A stretch of DNA of 64,000 nt from Aedes albopictus (GCF_035046485.1 NC_085137.1:254842733-254906732), one strand, 5' to 3'; shown: positions 1 through 11,499, counted from the first letter of the stretch. Made by a program: numbers and translations. Notes: generated by a model not told the origin, from the letters alone.

Positions 1-191
1 CATGGAAATCCATCGCCCAGTTCACACTACCATCACCTGGTGGAAAAGTTGCACGAATCACGGTGTTGTGCAATATCGCCAACAGAAGGCGCTAGTGTAA
101 AACGTCAAACGCATATAAAAACGATGCGCGCGCCTCTGGTTGTGAAAGCCACAACTATGAAAATTTAAAATGATCGTTAAAAACGTGGTCG

Positions 192-536
192 ATGGAAATT
201 TCGCAAGTGTTACGTCTGTTTGTCTGTGCTACATCCATAAATAATCTTCTGCCAAAGTTGGTGGAGGATGTTCCCGCTAAAATAGAGGAGAATCGTAGAC
301 GTTCAAAATTGTACTACGACAGAAAAACGAAGATCTTACCGAAGCTATCAGTTGGTTCTCCGGTCTACGTCCAAGTGCATCCGGAGTCTTCAAAACAATG
401 GTCATCAGGAGCAGTTTCTCATCGGTACAATGACAGGTCGTATTCGGTGAATGTGGACGGTACCAATTGGCTTTCAAGGGCAAAACAAAACATACTGTTG
501 CCCATCTTTGTTTCGGTAGCGCAACTACCGAACTGA
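192..536 (+). pseudogene. Ty3/gypsy integrase C-terminal fragment
   Basis: The translation contains the end of an integrase of the Ty3/gypsy type: a YYDRKTK stretch, then a small chromo-like tail with LSVGSPVYVQ and WSSGAVSHRYNDRSYSV. In this family such a segment follows the catalytic core and leads to the 3' LTR. The zinc-binding and D,D-E parts are absent from the window, so only the last quarter of an integrase is visible. It ends at a stop at 534-536. A second, separately framed pol tail follows at 949-1425 and repeats the equivalent region, so the two are probably different copies or a rearranged one. Not functional as it stands. Confidence 0.5.
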
Positions 537-948
537 TGATGTTAACCTTTTTTACATACCTATCAACATAATCTGTTGGAGGAATTATTTTATTTTTCCT
601 ACTTACAACCCACATACGACAACTTTTTAAGTGGGAATGGTAGAACTTTTGATTCCCTCGGTCGCACGTACATTAGTTTTGCATTTTGTTCCACCATTTC
701 CGTGAAAAATGAGATCCGGCTTGTGCAAGTGAGGAGTTGAGGTTAGAATTGTAGGATATTCTAGGTTAGATTTGCTGTCCATTTCGCCTGAACGATTTTC
801 AGACCCAGAAATATCGTACTTCTAATTAGTTTTCACTGCCGTAAAAAATACTGTTATGCTCAGAATAAACAGTTATACCTTCGGATCACACTTATTTACT
901 CATGAATCTTAATCTGACTGTAAAAATAATGAATTTCTTTCCAATGTT
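537..948. other. Non-coding stretch between two gypsy fragments
   Basis: About 410 bases of AT-rich sequence with no convincing ORF, RNA gene or terminal repeat. It separates two pieces of Ty3/gypsy pol and is probably decayed element or inserted DNA. Confidence 0.4.
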
Positions 949-1425
949 TTGAAACCCCGAACGAATTTGACATTGATTTCGGGAAGCATCATCACGACGA
1001 CGACAACACTCCCAAGCGGTCGAATCGTCGTTTTGGGGGCGAATTATCGTCGATCTTTGGTCCATTTGAAGCCGCGTAAAGACCCCGATACGCCGCTAAG
1101 CCGTGCAATGCCATCCGCCCGTGATGTTCCTAGCGAACACAACACGCTGTCGCAAGCTGAAAGTTTTGCCGAATGTTCTCCGCCAACCCAACCTGTACAA
1201 GAAACACCAACGATGCCGACGATGCCTACTGCGTTCCCCGCGTCGTCATCGTTATCACCAAGCGAGCCAACTGCGACGATGACAACAAGCGAATCAACCG
1301 CGACGATGTCAACAAGCAGCGCTAAATCGAAGAGGGTTCCGCCGGTTATACCGACAAAGTTAGACCGACCAAGAAGAAACATTCGAGTTCCGGAAAAGTT
1401 AAAAGATTTTCGTTTAGAGTTTTGA
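949..1425 (+). pseudogene. Ty3/gypsy pol C-terminal tail
   Basis: The frame holds the motif GANYRRSLVHLKPRK, typical of the end of the integrase tail of Ty3/gypsy elements, then a low-complexity Ser/Thr/Pro spacer and a basic end (RPRRNIRVPEKLKD) of the kind found just before the 3' LTR. The stop is followed within 15 bases by a purine-rich tract (AAAAAAGGGGAAGA, about 1425-1438) and the LTR start. This order of pol tail, polypurine tract and LTR supports the call. The first 20 or so codons look unrelated and may be flanking DNA. The catalytic part is not in the window. Confidence 0.6.
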
Positions 1426-1438
1426 AAAAAGGGGAAGA

Positions 1439-1631
1439 TGTTGTAGTATGTATTGAGACACCCCTCGTTCTATTTCCGTTTTCTATACACACTCACACTC
1501 TAGCAGCCAAAGCGTCGGTGACTGAGTTAGCCGCCATCAGTGCTGAGTGAGCCACCGGAGTGTTAAGATCGTTTTCTCAATAAAGTTGAATTATTAAATG
1601 TTAACCCGGTGTTTTACATAAAACCATAACA
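1439..1631 (+). repeat. 3' LTR of a Ty3/gypsy element
   Basis: 193 bases beginning TGTTGTAGTATG and ending ACCATAACA, directly after a polypurine tract. AATAAA for polyadenylation lies near 1579. The matching 5' LTR would be upstream of the window, so LTR age and TSD cannot be judged. Confidence 0.65.
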
Positions 1632-1641
1632 CCCTATATTA

Positions 1642-1677
1642 GCATGCAATAAGGCTTCAACACCGTGGTTACTTGGG
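1642..1677 (-). repeat. Single end of a CCCAAGTAACC MITE
   Basis: 36 bases (starting GCATGCAATAAGGC, ending GGTTACTTGGG) that match, inverted, the left end of the MITE at 1879. Only one terminus is seen. Bases 1686-1878 between the two contain GTAGCCCAG / CTGGGCTA inverted pieces and look like another short MITE. Confidence 0.6.
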
Positions 1678-1878
1678 TAAGCTCGTAGCCCAGTTTAGTG
1701 AAAGACTTTCACTAGGTGGGCTGAGTTTTGAGCTGTCAAATAATCTCTAACAATAGAGATTCAGGGCTACCAACTTTGACAAATCGTGCTTCACGTCAAA
1801 AAGTGACGTTCGACTTAGTTGTAACTGGGCTATAGCCCACCTAACGGGCGCCCAGTTAAAACGCAGCCCATATAAACG

Positions 1879-2092
1879 CCCAAGTAACCAAGGTGCTGAA
1901 GCCTTATTGCATGCAGATATACGGTGTACTTAGAGCAATCATTACTTTACATGCAAACTTAAAGTTGATTTAAAGTGGAAAAGGGCAATTATGCGACTGC
2001 AATCAACCTTAAGTTTGCATGTAAAGTAATGATTGCACTAAATACACCGTATATCTGCATGCAATAAGGCTTCAGCACTGTGGTTACTTGGG
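1879..2092. mobile_element. MITE, 214 bp, TIR CCCAAGTAACCA
   Basis: A near-perfect inverted repeat. The left end CCCAAGTAACCAAGGTGC returns inverted at the right end, and the arms continue through GCATGCAGATATACGG. The flanks are CG on both sides (1877-1878 and 2093-2094). No coding capacity, so it needs a transposase supplied elsewhere. The same terminal dozen bases recur at several unrelated MITEs in the window. Confidence 0.75.
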
Positions 2093-2842
2093 CGTAGCCC
2101 AACGACCGAAAGTTTACTGTACATACATTACTTTACAATCATGGTTCCATAAAAATGGAAACACAGAATGTTCATTAAGTCCACACTCATCTCCAATAAA
2201 ACCGACTTGCGATTAAAATTACTATTCTACAGGATTAAATTAAATGTACAACGCCTTTTTATTGGTGTTCTGAAGTTTACCGTGGCACTATGTCACACGT
2301 AAAAAAAAAGATTCGGCGATTAACCGGACTCAAACTAAGCGTCTTGTGATAGTCAAGCCAGGCTCGCAAGCTTACCACTTTTCTATCGAACCAGTTGAAG
2401 AGAGAGACGACCGAACACGTGTAGAGTAGTGTAGAAATTGTGTCCAAGTGAAAGTTCACCTAGCCATGGGGTCTGTTCGTCCATTTATGTACGCCCGGTA
2501 TTAGCCTGTGTATCCATCCCTTGCTGGAGGAATACCATTCCCTCTGCCACTTCAACAAAGACGATGTTCTGACGATTCTCCTCGCGCCTCTTACTTAAAT
2601 TATTTCGCGCCTAGGCCTTAAGGGAAGGAGAACCTCTTCAAAACCGAAGCGGACACATACGCCGAGGGGCTGGACTACGATTGCGGAAACAGTTCTCAAC
2701 CGATTTCAACCAAATTTGTTTTATGTCGTTTTCGTTTTTGCGGTGGTACTACACCGGTGTAACACTTTTGCACCGAAAATGTTCGTTTTTGATTTTCGTG
2801 CTACACCGGTGCAGCACTATTTCTGCACCGCGCATGATAGCG
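2093..2842. other. No gene recognised
   Basis: No supported ORF or RNA gene. Around 2755-2820 the word CACCGGTG occurs twice, 50 bases apart, within similar contexts (TACACCGGTG), perhaps a small degenerate repeat. Confidence 0.4.
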
Positions 2843-2925
2843 CCCAGGTAACCACTAAGCACTGTTCTGAGCATTATAACAGCCATTAAACAGCTTTTCA
2901 GTGCTAAATAGCTCTATATAAGCAT
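2843..2925 (+). repeat. MITE end, copy 1 (CCCAGGTAACCACTAAGC)
   Basis: About 80 bases nearly identical to 3552-3629 in the same orientation. Both start CCCA(A/G)GTAACCACTAAGC and run to AGCTCTATATA. The opposite terminus was not found, so the element length is unknown. Confidence 0.6.
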
Positions 2926-3551
2926 TCCTAATGCTTATGGACACTATAACCAGTAAGAACTAAATTAAGTCCTGTAAGCCTATATAAAGCCTACAAGCTG
3001 TAAAGAAGTTTGTCAGTGCTGTCACAGGGCTTGGAGCACATGACGTTTATATCCTCGTTTATATCAATCAAAATAGATTTCGACCAAAACAGACTCGAGT
3101 CGGTCATGATCAATATGTACATTTTAAACATCCATGTCGGACGGGATTGGCGGAACGGGATTATTTTTGTTGTTGGAATGTTTATCGGAATGGTGTTGTT
3201 AAATAGATATTGCTTTTTTCACTGAAAATTTTCCTTGCTTCGCTGAACAACTTGATGTTTTCTCCCAGCGAAGGCTAACGCGATACAGAAAATCGCTGAA
3301 TTTTACACTAACACTGCAGAAAATCTGTCAACAATAACTCAATACACATGCATTTTCAGCGAAAAGATCTATTTGCATGACAACAATCCACTCCCATGTC
3401 TACCGGGCGGCCGCCGTCAAATATCAGGATTGCCAACTGTCCGGCGACTGCTGTCAGTTTTCTTTGTCGCCGAATCTGGCGCTGGGTCTTCGGCGCGGAA
3501 ACCCAAAGGTGGGAATAAAATTTTGGGGTTTGCGCGCAATAATGGAATCTG

Positions 3552-3629
3552 CCCAAGTAACCACTAAGCACTGTTCTGAGCATTATAACGGCCATTAAAC
3601 AGCTTTTCAGTACTAAGTAGCTCTATATA
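3552..3629 (+). repeat. MITE end, copy 2, running into the gap
   Basis: Same sequence as 2843-2925 with a few substitutions. It stops exactly at the 500-N gap, which fits an assembly break caused by a high-copy repeat. The 2926-3551 interval holds no recognised gene. Confidence 0.6.
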
Positions 3630-4129
3630 NNNNNNNNNNNNNNNNNNNNNNNNNNNNNNNNNNNNNNNNNNNNNNNNNNNNNNNNNNNNNNNNNNNNNNN
3701 NNNNNNNNNNNNNNNNNNNNNNNNNNNNNNNNNNNNNNNNNNNNNNNNNNNNNNNNNNNNNNNNNNNNNNNNNNNNNNNNNNNNNNNNNNNNNNNNNNNN
3801 NNNNNNNNNNNNNNNNNNNNNNNNNNNNNNNNNNNNNNNNNNNNNNNNNNNNNNNNNNNNNNNNNNNNNNNNNNNNNNNNNNNNNNNNNNNNNNNNNNNN
3901 NNNNNNNNNNNNNNNNNNNNNNNNNNNNNNNNNNNNNNNNNNNNNNNNNNNNNNNNNNNNNNNNNNNNNNNNNNNNNNNNNNNNNNNNNNNNNNNNNNNN
4001 NNNNNNNNNNNNNNNNNNNNNNNNNNNNNNNNNNNNNNNNNNNNNNNNNNNNNNNNNNNNNNNNNNNNNNNNNNNNNNNNNNNNNNNNNNNNNNNNNNNN
4101 NNNNNNNNNNNNNNNNNNNNNNNNNNNNN
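3630..4129. other. Assembly gap (500 N)
   Basis: Exactly 500 undetermined bases, a conventional unknown-length scaffold gap. Confidence 0.99.
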
Positions 4130-5040
4130 TGGTACCCAAAATCAATTTCAAAGAGATTTTTTTAAATCACCTTTTGACAGCTGGGTAACTGTTTGACAGC
4201 TCCACCCAGTACAAAACGCGACGAGGGGTGATTCGACAAATCGCTCCCATACAAACTTCAAATTGATTTTTAAATAGGTTCCCGAGCACTAAACTTCATG
4301 AAAATTTGGATTTCGGTTCAGTTTTGCATGCAGATTCAGAATATGGAATTATCTCAACATCGCTAAAGAAGCCAATTGTCGCTGAAACCAGGCCGCCATT
4401 TACATAATGCTTGGGATTTTGATTTTTTTGTTTATTCTCTAGAAAATGATAAAAAAAAGCTAAAAAAAGATGAAAACCACTTTGATAGGGTTAAATTGAT
4501 GGGCCCTTCGCTTGCCAAGGGGCTGACAAGTGTAATAACTGACGATTTTTCAACAAATTGTATCTAATTAATCACGTAACATAAATATAGCGCTAAATGT
4601 TCACCACTGGACTATCGCACTAGTTTTCACGAGTGCGAAAACGCATATAAAAGTGAAATAGTGCGCCGAAGACATCAACTTGATTTGATGCAATCGCGCA
4701 CTATTACTTACGCTTACGCACTTATGAGGACATGTACAAACTTCACATTTATATGAAGGGAAAGTATAGACCTTTCATTTGAAGTTGAAATTTTGTTGGC
4801 AGCCATCTTGAATTTGGCCGCCATTTTGAATTGTCTCATTACATCGTGATTTTCGCTGTGTTCGCAACCACTGATTTCAAATCTGAACTCATCATTAGGA
4901 AGCTGAGAGTTTAGAGTCGATTTCACCTCGGCTTACCCATATAGTTATGCCTGGTTTAATCCTTAAGCCAGGGTGAAGAAATCGCCCCTAAGCTTTTCAA
5001 AACATCAAAACATTCAGGTGTGCATTGACCGCAACAATAA
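4130..5040. other. No gene recognised
   Basis: AT-rich sequence without a supported ORF. 4800-4850 contains GGCCGCCATTTTGAATT-like words that also occur in the palindromic element downstream (5790 and 6450). 4608-4710 has weak inverted words (AATAGTGCGC / GCGCACTATT). Confidence 0.4.
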
Positions 5041-5305
5041 GATATCAGGCCAAACATTTCAATAGGTCCTATCTGCATTTGAGAGGCTCTCTTTGTTCAC
5101 TTTCTCTTTTAATTATTGCAATGTAATGGTACACTTTTCAACTACTTTTGCAGTACAAATCAAAAGACAATTGTTTTCACCATCGTTCTATGCAAGAAGA
5201 CAATCATAAATCAAATAAACAGTTGAGATATTAACAAAAGAGAGGGAAACCAAAGAGAGCCTCTCTTCTGCAGATTGGACCTTTAGGCATGTTTGGCCTG
5301 ATATC
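5041..5305. mobile_element. Palindromic MITE, 265 bp
   Basis: The left arm starts GATATCAGGCCAAACAT and continues through GAGAGGCTCTCTTTG; the same words return inverted at 5252-5305, ending TTTGGCCTGATATC. The arms are about 55 bases long with small mismatches. No ORF, no clear target duplication. Confidence 0.7.
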
Positions 5306-6515
5306 GATGGAAATGTGAGCGAACCTCCCATTCAGATGGAAGAGCAGGTCATGCAATTATTGTTAATTCCGGCGCAGTATCATAACGTCCGAGGCCATAG
5401 TGTCCCAGGACTTTATGGCGTATTTTTCCGTAGCATAACGTGAGAACATGCAGATGCGCCACAAAGTCGTGGGAAAGAAGGCACATATGGGTAATTCTCG
5501 GTGAGACCGGCCCACTATTTACACCTTGTCTTCAAAAATGTTTAAGGTGCCGATTTTCTGAAAGCCCTCGCCTAAAAAGTAAGAAAAATGCATTTGGTTA
5601 CTCAAATTGATGGACCCCCCGTTAGTTAGAGCAACAACAATTTTTGCAGACCCCTCGATTTTGGTCAAATGGTGGCTCACTTAAACCGTTATTACTCGAA
5701 AGTTTCTCCAACAACCACCTCAAAACAAATTGTTGCTGAAAAGAGGAAATATAGAGCTACTATTTACAATAATAAAAAGTTGGGTCGGCCATATTGATTT
5801 TGGCCGCCATCTTGGATTGTTATAAACATTTTGTTGTTGTTGTTGGATTGTTATAAAACATTTTGTTCACCATGAGGGCAACCACCGATTTTCAAAATTT
5901 TTACATCAATTGAAAGCTGGGACATATATACAGAGCATATGAAAAAATTAGAGATGTCGTTTTCTTCTTCCAAAAGTTATCTGCCGTTTCGTAAATCATG
6001 CCACTTTTGCGCACTGGGCCCGGGACCGACCGTTTACATGAATGCAGCGTTATTTCGCAGTGTTTACGAACACGAATTAAAATTCTAAACCCACTAATGG
6101 AAAGTTGAAGGTTTAAGCTTGTCAAAGCACTAAAAAAGTTATAAAAACAATGCCAGCATCATTGAGAAATAGTCAAAAACGGAAACGAACCTCCGGTTTG
6201 GCCACGCGCCTTTGTGTATACATGCAGGCGTAAACTCGGATGCTGTTGCATGTCCTTGCCGGTGCGCATGGAAATGTATGGAGAAAACGTGGCTTAATTT
6301 ACAAAACTGTAGATAACTTTTGAAAGAAGAAAAAGACATCTCTAATTTTTTGATATGTTATGTATAAATGTCCCAGCTTTCAATTGATGCAAAAATTTCG
6401 AAAATCGGTGGTTGCCCTCATGGTGAAAAAAATGTTTTGGTATAAAAATCCAAGATGGCGGCTAAAATCAATATGGCCGACCCAACTTTTTATTATTGTA
6501 AATATTAGCTCTATC

Positions 6516-7065
6516 CAGAGATGTCCATATCCTCAGTGTAGAAAAGAGAAATAGAAAATACACCACTCACGCTGTGCATCTCCACAGGAGCCCGTCTCTT
6601 ATATGTGGATCCACCACTGCGATACGGATGCGCGCAAGCTTGGAGGGTAGAAATAAATCTCTTAGCTCTCTGAGCACTAGGCCACACAACAGTGCAGCGA
6701 GAGCGCTTTAAAATTCTCTCCGATGAAAGTGTAAAAAATCACCTGGGCGCGCACTCCAGTGAGGTTTTTGCGCCAGAGTGCGCGCTGCGGTGAAACACCG
6801 GAGAGTTCTCGCCCCGGCGACACCATGGTGGTGATTCGGTGACTGCTGGGTGAAAACACGGGAGAGCGCGTGAGTGCGATGCGCGCGAAAGAGTGAGCTA
6901 CACTCGATCCAAGGCGAACGAGCAAGAGCACTCACTAGCGCTTGGTCTACCCACCACCCAAAACAAGAGAAACTGGCTTCTTGGTGTGGTGAAAAATGTT
7001 CCCATCCCCAGTGTGGTCGATAAACTGACGCCCTAGTGAATCGCTTCGGTGAAATGCCATCTCTG
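6516..7065. mobile_element. hAT-type MITE, 550 bp, 8-bp TSD
   Basis: TIRs CAGAGATG at the left and CATCTCTG at the right are flanked by a perfect 8-bp duplication GCTCTATC (6508-6515 and 7066-7073). An 8-bp TSD with a CAGAGATG-like end is characteristic of the hAT superfamily. The interior is GC-richer than its surroundings and has no transposase. The right end supplies the ATG that opens the downstream LINE reading frame. Confidence 0.85.
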
Positions 7066-10000
7066 GCTCTATCTCTCCTCTTTTCAACAACATTTTATAA
7101 CGGTTTTAGTGAGCCACCATTTGACCAGTGTTGGCGTAGGCCCAATAAGCCACCCGTAAAAATCCCCATTGCGAATAACATAGGAGAAAATACGACTCGA
7201 TACAATCGGCAAAGACCCACGCGACGAAATAAGGACTACGATTGGAAACTTGGAACATGGAATTGCAAGTCACTAGGTTTCGCAGGATGTGACAGGATAA
7301 TCTATGACGAACTACATCCCCGCAACTTCGACATCGTGGCGCTGCAGGAACTTTGTTGGACTGGACAAAAAGTGTGGAAAAGCGGGCATCGAGCGGCTAC
7401 CTTCTACCAAAGCTGTGGCACCACCAATGAACTGGGAACAGGATTTATAGTGTTGGGCAAGATGCGACAACGCGTGATCGGGTGGCAGCCGATCAACGCA
7501 AGGATGTGCTTGTTGAGAGTTAAGGGCCGTTTCTTCAATTACAGCATCATCAACGTCCACTGCCCACACGAAGGGAGACCCGATGACGAGAAAGAAGCGT
7601 TCTACGCGCAGTTAGAGCAAACATACGATGGTTGCTCGCCGCGTGACGTGAAAATCGTTGTCGGCGACATGAACGCGCAGGTAGGAAGGGAGGAAATGTA
7701 CAGACCGGTAATCGGGCGAAACAGCCTGCACGCCGTATCGAATGATAACGGCCAGCGATGCGTAAACTTTGCAGCCTCCCGTGGTATGGTAGTCCGAAGC
7801 ACCTTCTTTCCCCGCAAAGATATCCACAAAGCCACCTGGAGATCACCCGACCACCAAACAGAAAACCAAATCGACCACGTTCTAATCGACGGTAAATTCT
7901 TCTCGGATATAACCAACGTCCGCACATACCGCAGTGCGAATATAGATTCGGATCACTACTTAGTCGCTGTATGCATGCGCTCAAAACTTTCGACAGTTAT
8001 CACCACGCGTCGAAGTCGAACGCCGCGGCTCAACATCGAGCAACTTCGTAACGTAGAAGTGGCTCAAGACTACGCGCAGCAGTTAGCAGTGGCCCTACCA
8101 ACGGAAGAGCAGCTTGGCGCAGCTACACTTGAAGATGGCTGGAGGGACATACGATCCGCCATAGGTAGTACCTCGGCTACAGCACTAGGCTTCGTGACTC
8201 CGAATCACAGAAACGACTGGTACGACGGCGAATGTGAACAGTTGAAAAACGAGAAGAATGCAGCATGGGCGAGAATGCTGCAACACCGTACGAGAGCGAA
8301 TGAGGCACGTTACAAACAGGCGCGGAACAGGCAGAATTCAGTCTTCCGGATGAAGAAGCGCCAGCAGGAAGAACGAGATCGCGAAGCGATGGAAGAGCTG
8401 TACCGCGCTAAGGACACACGAAAGTTCTACGAGAAGCTGAACCGCTCGCGCAGAGGCTTTGTGCCACAAGCCGACATGTGCCGAGATAATCACGGGAATA
8501 TTCTCACGAGCGAGCGTGAGGTGGTCGAGAGGTGGCGGCAGCATTACGATGAGCACCTCAATGGCGACGTTGCAAGTACCGAAGGTGGCGTGGTAACAGA
8601 TCTAGGAGTATGTGCACAGGACGAAAGACTTCCGGCCCCTGACCTTCAAGAGATTGAGGAGGAGGTTGGCCGGTTGAAAAACAACAAAGCCGCTGGAGCA
8701 GATCAGCTACCAAGCGAGCTTCTAAAATACGGTGGAGAAGCACTGGTAAGAGCACTACACTGGGTTATTACCAAGATTTGGGAGGAGGAAGTATTACCGG
8801 AGGAATGGATGGAAGGTATCGTGTGTCCCATCTACAAAAAGGGCGACAAGTTGGATTGCGGGAACTACCGCGCGATCACACTACTGAGCGCTGCCTACAA
8901 GATACTCTCTCAAATTTTATGCCGCCGTCTATCACCGATTGCAAGAGAGTTCGTGGGGCAATATCAGGCTGGATTTATGGGCGAACGCGCTACAACGGAC
9001 CAGATGTTCGCCATCCGCCAGGTGTTGCAGAAATGCCGCGAATACAACGTGCCCACACACCACTTGTTCATCGATTTCAAATCGGCGTATGATACAATCG
9101 ATCGAGAACAGCTATGGCAGATTATGTACGAATACGGATTCCCGGATAAACTGATACGGTTGATCAAGGCGACGATGGATCGAGTGATGTGCGTAGTTCG
9201 AGTATCAGGGACACTCTCGAGTCCCTTCGAATCTCGCAGAGGGTTACGGCAAGGTGATGGTCTTTCGTGCTTGCTGTTCAACATTGCTTTGGAGGGTGTA
9301 ATAAGAAGAGCGGGGATAAACACGAGTGGGACGATTTTCACGAAGTCCGTTCAGCTGCTTGGTTTCGCCGATGATATTGATATTATTGCTCGTAAATTTG
9401 AGACGATGGCGGAAACGTACATCCGACTAAAGAGGGAAGCCAGGCGAATCGGATTAGTCATTAATGTGTCGAAGACAAAGTACATGATGGCAAAGGGCTC
9501 CAGGGAGGAATCACCGCGCCCGCCACCCCGAATTTATATCGACGGTGATGAAATCGAGGCGGTTGAAGAATTCGTGTACTTGGGCTCACTGGTAACCGAC
9601 GACAACGACACCAGCAGAGAAATTCAGAGGCGCATTGTGGCAGGAAATCGTGCCTACTTTGGACTCCGCAGAACTCTACGATCGAATAAAGTTCGCCGTA
9701 ACACGAAGTTAACCATCTACAAAACGTTGATTAGACCGGTCGTCCTCTATGGGCACGAAACATGGACCCTACGTGCAGAGGACCAACGCGCCCTTGGAGT
9801 TTTCGAACGGAAGGTGTTGCGTACCATCTACGGCGGAGTGCAGATGGAAGACGGGACCTGGAGAAGGCGAATGAACCACGAGCTGCATCAGCTGCTGGGA
9901 GAACCAACCATCGTCCATACCGCGAAAATCGGGAGGCTACGGTGGGCGGGTCACGTCATCAGGATGTCGGATAGCAACCCGACTAAAATGGTTCTCGAGA

Positions 10001-10173
10001 GTCATCCGACCGGTACAAGACGACGTGGAGCGCAGCGAGCTAGGTGGATCGACCAAGTGGAGGACGATCTGCGGACCCTACGCAGAGTGCGGAACTGGAG
10101 ACAAACAGCCATGGACCGAGTGGAATGGAGGCGGCTACTATGTACAGCAGAGGCCACCCCGGCCTTAGCCTGA
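7054..10173 (+). CDS. RTE endonuclease-reverse transcriptase
   Basis: An uninterrupted frame of about 1,040 codons. The N-terminal apurinic-like endonuclease has LGTWNCKSLG, LQELCW, VVGDMNAQVG and SDHYLVAV (about residues 70-310 counting from 7036). The reverse transcriptase follows, with YKKGDKLDCGNYRAI, IDFKSAYDTI, RRGLRQGDGLSC and the catalytic FADD at about residue 777. The C-terminal region carries the LYGHETWTL and LRWAGHVIRM motifs of the RTE clade. It would nick target DNA and copy the element's RNA. The first 31 codons (7036-7128) come from flanking DNA, and the in-frame ATG at 7054 lies in the hAT MITE end. All catalytic residues I can check are present, but the copy lacks a native start and promoter. 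Confidence 0.85.
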   Translation: MPSLALSLLFSTTFYNGFSEPPFDQCWRRPNKPPVKIPIANNIGENTTRYNRQRPTRRNKDYDWKLGTWNCKSLGFAGCDRIIYDELHPRNFDIVALQELCWTGQKVWKSGHRAATFYQSCGTTNELGTGFIVLGKMRQRVIGWQPINARMCLLRVKGRFFNYSIINVHCPHEGRPDDEKEAFYAQLEQTYDGCSPRDVKIVVGDMNAQVGREEMYRPVIGRNSLHAVSNDNGQRCVNFAASRGMVVRSTFFPRKDIHKATWRSPDHQTENQIDHVLIDGKFFSDITNVRTYRSANIDSDHYLVAVCMRSKLSTVITTRRSRTPRLNIEQLRNVEVAQDYAQQLAVALPTEEQLGAATLEDGWRDIRSAIGSTSATALGFVTPNHRNDWYDGECEQLKNEKNAAWARMLQHRTRANEARYKQARNRQNSVFRMKKRQQEERDREAMEELYRAKDTRKFYEKLNRSRRGFVPQADMCRDNHGNILTSEREVVERWRQHYDEHLNGDVASTEGGVVTDLGVCAQDERLPAPDLQEIEEEVGRLKNNKAAGADQLPSELLKYGGEALVRALHWVITKIWEEEVLPEEWMEGIVCPIYKKGDKLDCGNYRAITLLSAAYKILSQILCRRLSPIAREFVGQYQAGFMGERATTDQMFAIRQVLQKCREYNVPTHHLFIDFKSAYDTIDREQLWQIMYEYGFPDKLIRLIKATMDRVMCVVRVSGTLSSPFESRRGLRQGDGLSCLLFNIALEGVIRRAGINTSGTIFTKSVQLLGFADDIDIIARKFETMAETYIRLKREARRIGLVINVSKTKYMMAKGSREESPRPPPRIYIDGDEIEAVEEFVYLGSLVTDDNDTSREIQRRIVAGNRAYFGLRRTLRSNKVRRNTKLTIYKTLIRPVVLYGHETWTLRAEDQRALGVFERKVLRTIYGGVQMEDGTWRRRMNHELHQLLGEPTIVHTAKIGRLRWAGHVIRMSDSNPTKMVLESHPTGTRRRGAQRARWIDQVEDDLRTLRRVRNWRQTAMDRVEWRRLLCTAEATPALA

Positions 10174-10187
10174 CCGGTAAGGTAAGT
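7128..10187 (+). mobile_element. RTE-clade non-LTR retrotransposon (JAM1-like), 5' truncated
   Basis: Bounded by a perfect 9-bp target duplication ATTTGACCA (7119-7127 and 10188-10196) inside the right arm of the palindromic element. The 3' end after the ORF is only 14 bases with a short GGTAA-type repeat (CCGGTAAGGTAAGT), the compact 3' end typical of RTE. There is no poly(A). The 5' end enters directly in coding sequence without its own ATG, so this copy is probably 5' truncated, as expected from target-primed reverse transcription. Confidence 0.85.
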
Positions 10188-10470
10188 ATTTGACCAAAAT
10201 CGTTGTGGCTCTAACTAACGGGGGTCCATCAATTTGAGTAACCAAATGCATTTTTCTTACATTTTAGGCGAGGGCTTTCAGAAAATCGGCACCTTAAACA
10301 TTTTTGAAGACAAGGTGTAAATAGTGGGCCGGTCTCAGCGAGAATTACCCATAATATTACCCATAACATGTCATATTATGACATTTTTATACGTCCAAGC
10401 TTTTGGACATTATTTCGCAAAAAAAAACTCAACATAATGACCGGTACACTATGGCCTCGAACGTTGTTAT

Positions 10471-11499
10471 CCGTAGGGTAAGGAAGGTATTTTGGACACC
10501 TTTAGGAAGTGAATGATCAATTCAACGAAAAAAGAAGGTTTTCACTATAAAACATGGATAACTTCAGTAGGCATTACGTAGAGCAACATATGTTCTGTCG
10601 AATAAGGCTAACCAGAACTCAAAATTGTTATAGTAAATACAAGAAATATTAAAATTCCTGAAGGCTCTCGGGCTTCTATTTTGGACCACTTGATTTTATG
10701 TTGGATCACCAAGTGAACATATTTTGGCCCACCTCTTTAAATTTTAATTGCATGATGAAATGAAGACAAACAGCAAAACGTTACACATAAGTCAAACTAC
10801 TTTTCCAAACTGGATGATTGAACTGAACAGCTAAAATTTTCAACTTGGCGAAAATCGAAATCGAACCCATAACAATCTCATTATTACATAAACGTATAAC
10901 AACCCAGGTCACGAGAGGCCCCAACGTATTTTATTTATCTGTTTTCCGAGTATATTACGTTGGCATGAATATTTTCTCCCTTCAGAAGGAACTGGAGAGA
11001 TGAATCTGACAGGTGGGCCAAAATATGTTCCCGGTTGAACATGTTGTGGCCATACCTTAAACCAACATTTTAGTAAATATTATCGCTCCACCGAGCTTAA
11101 GAACAGTTTATTTTGATTCTAACAAGGTCCTAACTACATTCGCTTCAATAGCAAATTTTGGTAGAAATATAATATTTAATTAATTCTGCTTTCTAGAGCT
11201 CATGCTCATAAAAAAGCTTTTTTCGCAGCTCTTCTCGAAAAAAAAACTTTAATTGCTGCTGCTTGCTTCACTTCTGCCGATATTATTAGCGCAACGTTTT
11301 GCAAAGCATTTCAGATTTATTCGAATGCGCTGCTATTTTTTCATCAAGGTTGTGCGTAAGCATCTAAAAGTTCACTAGTTTTGATTTGCAAGCAATATTT
11401 TCTTGCATTGAACTATTTAGTTTGAATTTTAGTGTTTGGCCCTGTACTGGAGCCAGATGAATGCACTTCAAAGTGGCTAGATGTACGCATGAAAAGCTA
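10471..11499. other. No gene recognised
   Basis: AT-rich intergenic sequence. Words like TTTTGGACCACTTG and TTTTGGCCCACC recur between 10490 and 11055, suggesting an old degenerate repeat. No ORF above about 60 codons with recognisable features. Confidence 0.4.

Larger units (their letters stand above)
5381..10470. mobile_element. Palindromic DNA element, host of two nested insertions
   Basis: The left arm runs from CATAACGTCCGAGGCC (5381) to about 5990. Its inverted copy is found in pieces: 6300-6507, 7066-7118 and 10197-10470, the last ending CACTATGGCCTCGAACG. The pieces fit together only if a hAT MITE (6516-7065) and an RTE LINE (7128-10187) are removed. Bases 5990-6300 form the centre. 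No transposase ORF is visible. The outer TSD is unclear. Confidence 0.75.

Noticed and set aside
3564..4151. 195-codon frame across the N gap
   Set aside because: Consists almost wholly of undetermined codons.
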